NCBI GenBank assembly: GCA_009783235.1
Contig: WRHN01000002.1
Location: 124,001 to 188,000 of the forward strand
Length of the DNA stretch: 64,000 nt
Direction of reading: 5' to 3'
Source of the DNA: Candidatus Saccharimonadota bacterium
GTDB lineage: Bacteria; Patescibacteriota; Saccharimonadia; Saccharimonadales; Saccharimonadaceae
The notes under the pieces were generated by a model. It saw only the letters and a list, made by a program, of their open reading frames with translations. It did not search any database and was not told where the DNA came from. A program made the translations under genes and the position numbers. This document shows positions 59,777-64,000 of the stretch, piece after piece; the stretch's first letter is position 1; every line of letters starts with the position of its first letter.

Positions 59777-60478
59777 TTAGTTAACCTGATAAGCATAAAC
59801 CACCGTGCGATGAGAGTAAGTATTGCCCTGGGGTTGGCCAGCGCACGTCATGATATTAAGCCCCTTAGCGCCGCCAACGGGCTTGTATAAAATACCAGAC
59901 CAAATGCCGTTAGAAGTTTGATTAAGCTGACTCAAAGAATAAGTCTGAACGTCGGCCACCCGATAGTGATACACTACCCCGCCCCAGGTCAGGCTAAAAA
60001 TCGAGCCAACTGAAGTGTTTTTTAAATTAGCAAACACACCAAAAACATGGCCGTCTAAGAAGACCACGCCGTTCTGGCCCGGTTGCGCGCCACCATTCCA
60101 CAAACCGACATTGCTAGACGGCACGTCAATTTCGCCCGAATTATTCAGACCCACTGTTTGCACCGCTCGATATACGCCAATGCCAGGAATTTCCAGATGG
60201 TTGGACATATCAACAGCGGCGTTTTGAGGCTGGGCAATGGGTTGCGCCATGGGCACTGCCGTGGTAATGATTGGCTGGTTGATTAAAGCTCGCTCTTCGG
60301 GTTCAGGTTTTTGTTTGACGTTTGGCACTGACTTTTGCGGTCGAACATCAGGGCCAGACACGCTTGCTAGCTTGACTTGATAATCCGGGTGCTCAGCATA
60401 AACATCATAAAGACCGCCCGACACCACTAGCCCGAACGCTAAGAAAATGCTTAAAGATAAAGTGACCAACCTCTTCAT
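59777..60478 (-). CDS. Sortase, secreted with N-terminal signal anchor
   Basis: A 233-residue transpeptidase. Signal anchor (residues 1-25), Pro/Gln-rich linker, then the sortase barrel with His144 (LDGHVFGV), Cys212 (MTCAG) and Arg224 (SHRTVVYA). The sequence 'SSNVGLWNGGAQPGQNG' is typical of class F/actinobacterial-type sortases. A -10 TTAAAAT-like element lies near 60525, and a GGAGG site precedes ATG by about 10 nt. It could act on the MPNTG protein at 4120 or on pilins elsewhere. Confidence 0.88.
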   Translation of the reverse strand: MKRLVTLSLSIFLAFGLVVSGGLYDVYAEHPDYQVKLASVSGPDVRPQKSVPNVKQKPEPEERALINQPIITTAVPMAQPIAQPQNAAVDMSNHLEIPGIGVYRAVQTVGLNNSGEIDVPSSNVGLWNGGAQPGQNGVVFLDGHVFGVFANLKNTSVGSIFSLTWGGVVYHYRVADVQTYSLSQLNQTSNGIWSGILYKPVGGAKGLNIMTCAGQPQGNTYSHRTVVYAYQVN

Positions 60479-60550
60479 AACACAAAAGACGCTTGAAACG
60501 CGCCCTCCTTATACTTCCATTTTAACACAAATGTGGCTTAATGTCAATAA

Positions 60551-60583
60551 TTAAACAAAACGGCCCCCACCAGAGAGGCCGTT
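60551..60583 (-). terminator. Terminator of the 66-residue protein gene
   Basis: Stem AACGGCC/GGCCGTT (60559-60583) followed on the minus strand by TTGTTTAA (60551-60558). Confidence 0.7.
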
Positions 60584-60603
60584 CTTAAAGGCAAAAACCT
60601 GAA

Positions 60604-60804
60604 TTATTTATTCTTGACGACTAGAAAACCGTTGCGCTCATTCTCAACTACGGTTTTGTTTGCTGGCAAATCACAAGGGGTGCCCTTACCACCTTCGGTC
60701 TTAGCGAAGAAATAAATTCTCTGCTCTTTACCGCCCTTTAGTACAACGTCCTTGTAATGCAAAATGTATTTTACTCCCTTTGAATTAGTGTGTGTATAAG
60801 CCAT
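60604..60804 (-). CDS. 66-residue soluble protein
   Basis: MAYTHTNSKGVKYILHYKDV, then 'GKEQRIYFFAKTEG', 'PCDLPANKTVVENERNGFLVVKNK'. Looks like a small beta-sheet protein; similar short proteins with 'YFF.....G....DLP.gy.V.En..tG.P.l' occur in several bacterial groups. A very strong ribosome site AAGGAGG lies 6 nt before the ATG and a terminator follows, so it is probably well expressed. Function unknown. Confidence 0.75.
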   Translation of the reverse strand: MAYTHTNSKGVKYILHYKDVVLKGGKEQRIYFFAKTEGGKGTPCDLPANKTVVENERNGFLVVKNK

Positions 60805-60860
60805 TTTTCCTCCTTATCTAATTAGCTTACATCTGTACCACCAGGGTACAACATACAATA

Positions 60861-61550
60861 TTAAAAAGCAAGCTTTTTGTGCGACTTGAGCTTGATCACC
60901 AACCTCAACAACAGATTAAATGTCACGCGCAATATTATCACCAACAGTAGTAGCAAACAAATCATAACCATGACACCCGCAAAATCTAAGCTCACTCGAG
61001 GTGGTGTAAAATTTACATAATAAAGCTCCTTCGCTGGCAATTTAGGGGCAGAAAAGTCGAAGTTCTGACCCATGTAATCAATATGCGAGCTGATGCAGTT
61101 GACATAATGCCACTCACCAGCTGCCAATTGGGGCTTACAATTGGCGTCATATCGCGCGTAGACCTCCGGTGAAATATTTAACTGCTGCCGCGCCACAGAT
61201 TCTTCAACCGCCCTAGCTACGTCTCGGTCATAACTGTGTTGCAAGGCAATGCCCAACTCACCCATGTAAGTGTTCATGTGCGTGCTGACGTATCTTTGCA
61301 GATCAGAGGTTGCGCGCGTCAACACTTCTTGGTCGCCGAACTCATCAGCCGCAATCACTTCTTGGCGCAACTCCAACATGCCTAGATTATTCAACCGTAA
61401 GGCATAAGCGGTAACCACTAGAAGTATCGTCAAAAACAAGGTTAACACCCAGGAAGAAAAAAGGCCTGCTCGTTTTAAGAGCTTCCTCAAAGCTCGCCGT
61501 TCTTTGCGATCTTTTTCCCACACCTCGTAGCCAATCATTTTATTGTCCAA
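60861..61550 (-). CDS. Two-helix membrane protein coupled to the LCP gene
   Basis: A 229-residue protein with a basic N-terminus, a TM helix (about 31-52, SWVLTLFLTILLVVTAYAL), an extracytoplasmic domain with two Cys (CKPQ and NCISS) and a second TM (about 190-215) and basic tail. Not recognised. It overlaps the LCP gene by 11 bp, so it probably acts with it in wall-polymer attachment (inference). Confidence 0.75.
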   Translation of the reverse strand: MDNKMIGYEVWEKDRKERRALRKLLKRAGLFSSWVLTLFLTILLVVTAYALRLNNLGMLELRQEVIAADEFGDQEVLTRATSDLQRYVSTHMNTYMGELGIALQHSYDRDVARAVEESVARQQLNISPEVYARYDANCKPQLAAGEWHYVNCISSHIDYMGQNFDFSAPKLPAKELYYVNFTPPRVSLDFAGVMVMICLLLLLVIILRVTFNLLLRLVIKLKSHKKLAF

Positions 61551-63234
61551 ATATAATTATAAAGTCAGCCCCGTCGCTTGGGGTGATTGCCCCATTTGCT
61601 TGAGCGATGTCCTTAACATTCACCGAGTATACTTCAGCCAGTTTTTTGGCAGTAGCTGGATTATCATTGTTGAGCTTGTAAATCGTTACTCCGACGTAAT
61701 CATCAGTCGGGGCCGTGTCTATGGCGCCAACTTGAAAACCCGACTCTTGAACCTGGCGCGCCTTAGCGGCCGCAAGACCCGAAACACCAGAACCGTTCAG
61801 TACATCAATCACCGCTCGCTCTTTTTCCCAACCCTCTGCCAGAACGATAATACTGCGAATATATTGGCGAATCTCCGAAAAATCATTCAGGCCAGCCATC
61901 GAGACGACGTAGCTGATATCGTTCATCATAGCTGTGGTGACGTATGCGATATTGTTTTCCGGATCAAACAGCGGAACTGTAGTAATCTCTTCCGCGTTCA
62001 TATTTTTTGCCACCCTCGCTAGGGTGCGCACTTCTGATGTTTGAAAATCCGTGCTCAAAGTGTCGCCCAGAGCATTCATCAAGTCCACCACTGTTTGCGA
62101 ATTAGCCAGGGTGCCGTTGGCCAAGGCCTTTTGTTGCATGCCGCGAAGTATCGCTTGTTGATTGCGCTCGCGCACAAAGTTAGAGGAACTAAAGCCGTAC
62201 CCACCAAAAGCGCCGCGAGCGCGCGCTAAGGCCAAAGCCTGCTCGCCGTTCAAGTGCGCCGTCTCGCCCTGAGCATATTTCACACCGCAACTGGGATCAT
62301 ACAGCCCTCTCGGGTCATCACTCTCAATTGTCACTTCAATGCCGCCCAAGGCATTAGTCACCTGTCGCACGCTGTCCCAACTGAGATGTATATAGTACTG
62401 AACATCCAGCCCCGTCACGTCTGTCACCGCTCGTTTCAACTCCGCAGCGCCAGCTTTGTCGTCACGTTTTTCGTCCTCATAACCGTTCTTGTTAACACTT
62501 TGCAGCATGCCGTAATAATATATTTCGTTAATTTTACCTCTAGTTCTCGTCACCCCATCGGCATAAACATGCTCAACATACAAGTCTCGCGGCAGCGAAA
62601 TCATGTACACCGAACTATCGTCTTGGTTAAGCGATATTAAAATGATTGAATCAGTCAAATGCGAGCCATCGTGATCTTCTGGTTCGGTACCAAAGACTAG
62701 AATGTTAGTGCGGCCGTTTTTATCGCGCATCAGCTCTTGCTCATGCAGAAAACCAAAAATGCTGCCGTCAAAAATGCTACCAGTGGCCTTAATCGCGTTG
62801 TAAGCAAAATAGCCACCATAGCCCAACACCGCCAGTAAAATCAAAATCAACAGCCGCTTGAAAAAACGCCTCACTCTAAATTGCTTCTTGTTTAGCTTTT
62901 TCTTGCCCTTGCGCGCGCGTTTTTTATTTTTGCGGTCGAGTTTTAATTGAAGTTTGTCGATATTTTTGGTTCTCCTGGGTTTTTTTGGTTGTTGCTCTAA
63001 ATCAGTAAAATCATCGTCGCGCTGAACATCCAAATCCTTAAGGCTATCTTGCAGTTCTTTCTTGAGCGCAATCGAATCAATTTCGGCCTCAATCGACTTG
63101 CTCTTGACTTGTTTTTTAGCAGGCGCACGCGGAGTCAATACTGGCGCACCACCGTAAGATTTCCTACGAGGCTTTCCGCCCAATTGTCCGCGCGGCACAA
63201 AGCCGTCAATTGACTGTCGTTTCTTATCTACCAT
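61540..63234 (-). CDS. LytR-CpsA-Psr (LCP) family wall-polymer ligase
   Basis: Transfers glycopolymers from undecaprenyl carriers to peptidoglycan. The 564-residue protein has a long basic cytoplasmic N-terminus (about 128 residues, Lys/Arg-rich), one TM helix (about 129-150), the LCP domain ('DSIILISLNQDDSSVYMISLPRDLYV', 'GKINEIYYYG', 'LNGEQALALARAR') and a C-terminal LytR_C domain ('VIDVLNGSGVSGLAAAKARQVQ'). Its likely polymer donor pathway includes the sugar-phosphate transferase at 63327. Confidence 0.92.
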   Translation of the reverse strand: MVDKKRQSIDGFVPRGQLGGKPRRKSYGGAPVLTPRAPAKKQVKSKSIEAEIDSIALKKELQDSLKDLDVQRDDDFTDLEQQPKKPRRTKNIDKLQLKLDRKNKKRARKGKKKLNKKQFRVRRFFKRLLILILLAVLGYGGYFAYNAIKATGSIFDGSIFGFLHEQELMRDKNGRTNILVFGTEPEDHDGSHLTDSIILISLNQDDSSVYMISLPRDLYVEHVYADGVTRTRGKINEIYYYGMLQSVNKNGYEDEKRDDKAGAAELKRAVTDVTGLDVQYYIHLSWDSVRQVTNALGGIEVTIESDDPRGLYDPSCGVKYAQGETAHLNGEQALALARARGAFGGYGFSSSNFVRERNQQAILRGMQQKALANGTLANSQTVVDLMNALGDTLSTDFQTSEVRTLARVAKNMNAEEITTVPLFDPENNIAYVTTAMMNDISYVVSMAGLNDFSEIRQYIRSIIVLAEGWEKERAVIDVLNGSGVSGLAAAKARQVQESGFQVGAIDTAPTDDYVGVTIYKLNNDNPATAKKLAEVYSVNVKDIAQANGAITPSDGADFIIIFGQ

Positions 63235-63326
63235 GTGCCTATCATTCTACCAAAAAATCCGCATTAAGCCAAGGCACGCCCCGAGCTTTGCTGATTAGCC
63301 AAATCATGGTAGAATATATCATACTA

Positions 63327-64000
63327 ATGAAGCGAGAACCTGTATTTCTTTTTAAGACAGCGCTCTGTGTTGGCGATGTTCTAGCTATCAGTCTGGCCTT
63401 TGGACTGGCCTATTTTTTGCGCACACATGTTGACCCCCGCCCTTTTTATTTCAACTCGGCGACCATTGAGTTCGTAAAATCTATCGTGGTGCTGATTCCA
63501 ATATGGATTTTAGTCTTTTTTATCTCTGGCCTTTACCAAGAGTCAATCTATATGCACCGCCCCAAAGAATACGGTCGTTTACTGATTGCTAGCGGTATTG
63601 GCATTATGGCGTTGATTACCTATGATTTTTTCACTGACGGCAATCTCTTTCCAGTGCGTATTATCGCCATATTTGCTTTCGCCCTCTGTTGGCTAGCTTC
63701 GATTTTCTTGCGTGAAGTGGCTAAATTCGTTCGCAAGATTCTGTGCATAAACAACATTGGCGTTTTGCGCCTACTGGTGGTGGGCAACAGCGAGCAAACC
63801 GCGACTCTGATTAAAAACCTGCGCAGCAACTTAGCTTCGGGCTATAAAGTTGCTGGAGTGGTGGCAAAAGCCCAATACCTACCAGATTTCGCCAAACCAC
63901 TTCACTATAAAACAGTCGGCGAGGCCTGCAAGGACGGTCGTTTTGATATCATTGTCCAAACTGAAGATCATAACACAGAGGTCATTTACTCGCACGCCGT
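63327..64000 (+). CDS. Polyprenyl sugar-phosphate transferase, N-terminal part
   Basis: Initiates glycopolymer synthesis by moving sugar-1-phosphate to undecaprenyl phosphate. ATG 63327 to the window edge gives 224 codons: four TM helices (within residues ~10-130), then a Rossmann-like CoA-binding-type domain ('RLLVVGNSEQTATLIKNL'). The catalytic C-terminal sugar transferase domain lies beyond the window. Extended -10 TGGTAGAAT is 11 bp before ATG. Divergent from the LCP gene with 92 bp between them. Confidence 0.82.
   Translation, partial: MKREPVFLFKTALCVGDVLAISLAFGLAYFLRTHVDPRPFYFNSATIEFVKSIVVLIPIWILVFFISGLYQESIYMHRPKEYGRLLIASGIGIMALITYDFFTDGNLFPVRIIAIFAFALCWLASIFLREVAKFVRKILCINNIGVLRLLVVGNSEQTATLIKNLRSNLASGYKVAGVVAKAQYLPDFAKPLHYKTVGEACKDGRFDIIVQTEDHNTEVIYSHA

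Overview
The window looks like a chromosomal segment of a Candidatus Saccharibacteria (TM7/CPR) bacterium. The reasons are a single-chain glycyl-tRNA synthetase, a large share of short secreted or membrane proteins of unknown function, type IV pilin-like proteins, sortases, a Gram-positive-style wall toolkit (MurA, MurJ, MurT/GatD, MltG, LCP protein), DUF5663 and lamin-tail proteins, and almost no biosynthetic genes. TGA is used as stop (for example rnpA), so the code is the standard one rather than the Gracilibacteria/Absconditabacteria code. The taxonomic call is inference from gene content.

Layout. 1-4046: lepA (cut by the window edge), rnpA, murJ and lysS, all on the minus strand. 4120-6484: a three-gene surface locus on the minus strand (small secreted beta-rich protein, DUF916-like membrane protein, protein with an MPNTG sortase-like tail) behind a near-consensus promoter. 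It is divergent from 6550-8067, an XRE-type HTH domain fused to MurA. 8089-10883: a membrane-anchored double AAA+ (Clp-type) ATPase with a small membrane partner. About 11008-19750: an integrated element with a frameshifted zinc-ribbon gene, ParB-methyltransferase, terminase-small-subunit-like HTH protein, PD-(D/E)XK nuclease, DUF2254-like membrane protein and large serine recombinase; two of its genes have long structured 5' leaders. 19941-32196: housekeeping block (sortase, mnmA, mltG, ruvX, ftsA-like, pgk, pyk, orphan histidine kinase, ANL ligase, metG).

32266-33435: two convergent pilin-like genes sharing a perfect 206-bp inverted repeat, a strong candidate for pilin switching by inversion. 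33495-41884: yebC, dnaG (zinc ligands lost), SDR, recA, DMT transporter, glyS, tRNA-Arg and tRNA-Glu. 41962-44454: a MurC-like gene remnant joined to a secreted HNH nuclease, then the hrcA operon under CIRCE. 44462-56248: dnaE, mutM, pilin, ruvC, lamin-tail protein, FtsB-like protein, trmB, rpsU, pgi, DUF975. 56306-58306: murT-gatD. 58379-64000: small membrane proteins, second sortase, LCP protein and a truncated polyprenyl sugar-phosphate transferase.

A recurrent regulatory feature is a -10 hexamer, often with an upstream TGn, lying only 6-7 bp before the start codon. This implies that many mRNAs here are leaderless; it corrects several starts (for example the FtsA-like gene and rpsU). Genes with clear Shine-Dalgarno sequences are mainly the surface locus, the pilins, recA, element genes and a few small ORFs.

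Together the genes describe a host-dependent, wall-bearing cell that invests in surface proteins, pili, wall amidation, DNA uptake or degradation and recombination. All functions are read from sequence motifs and family knowledge; no database search was run.
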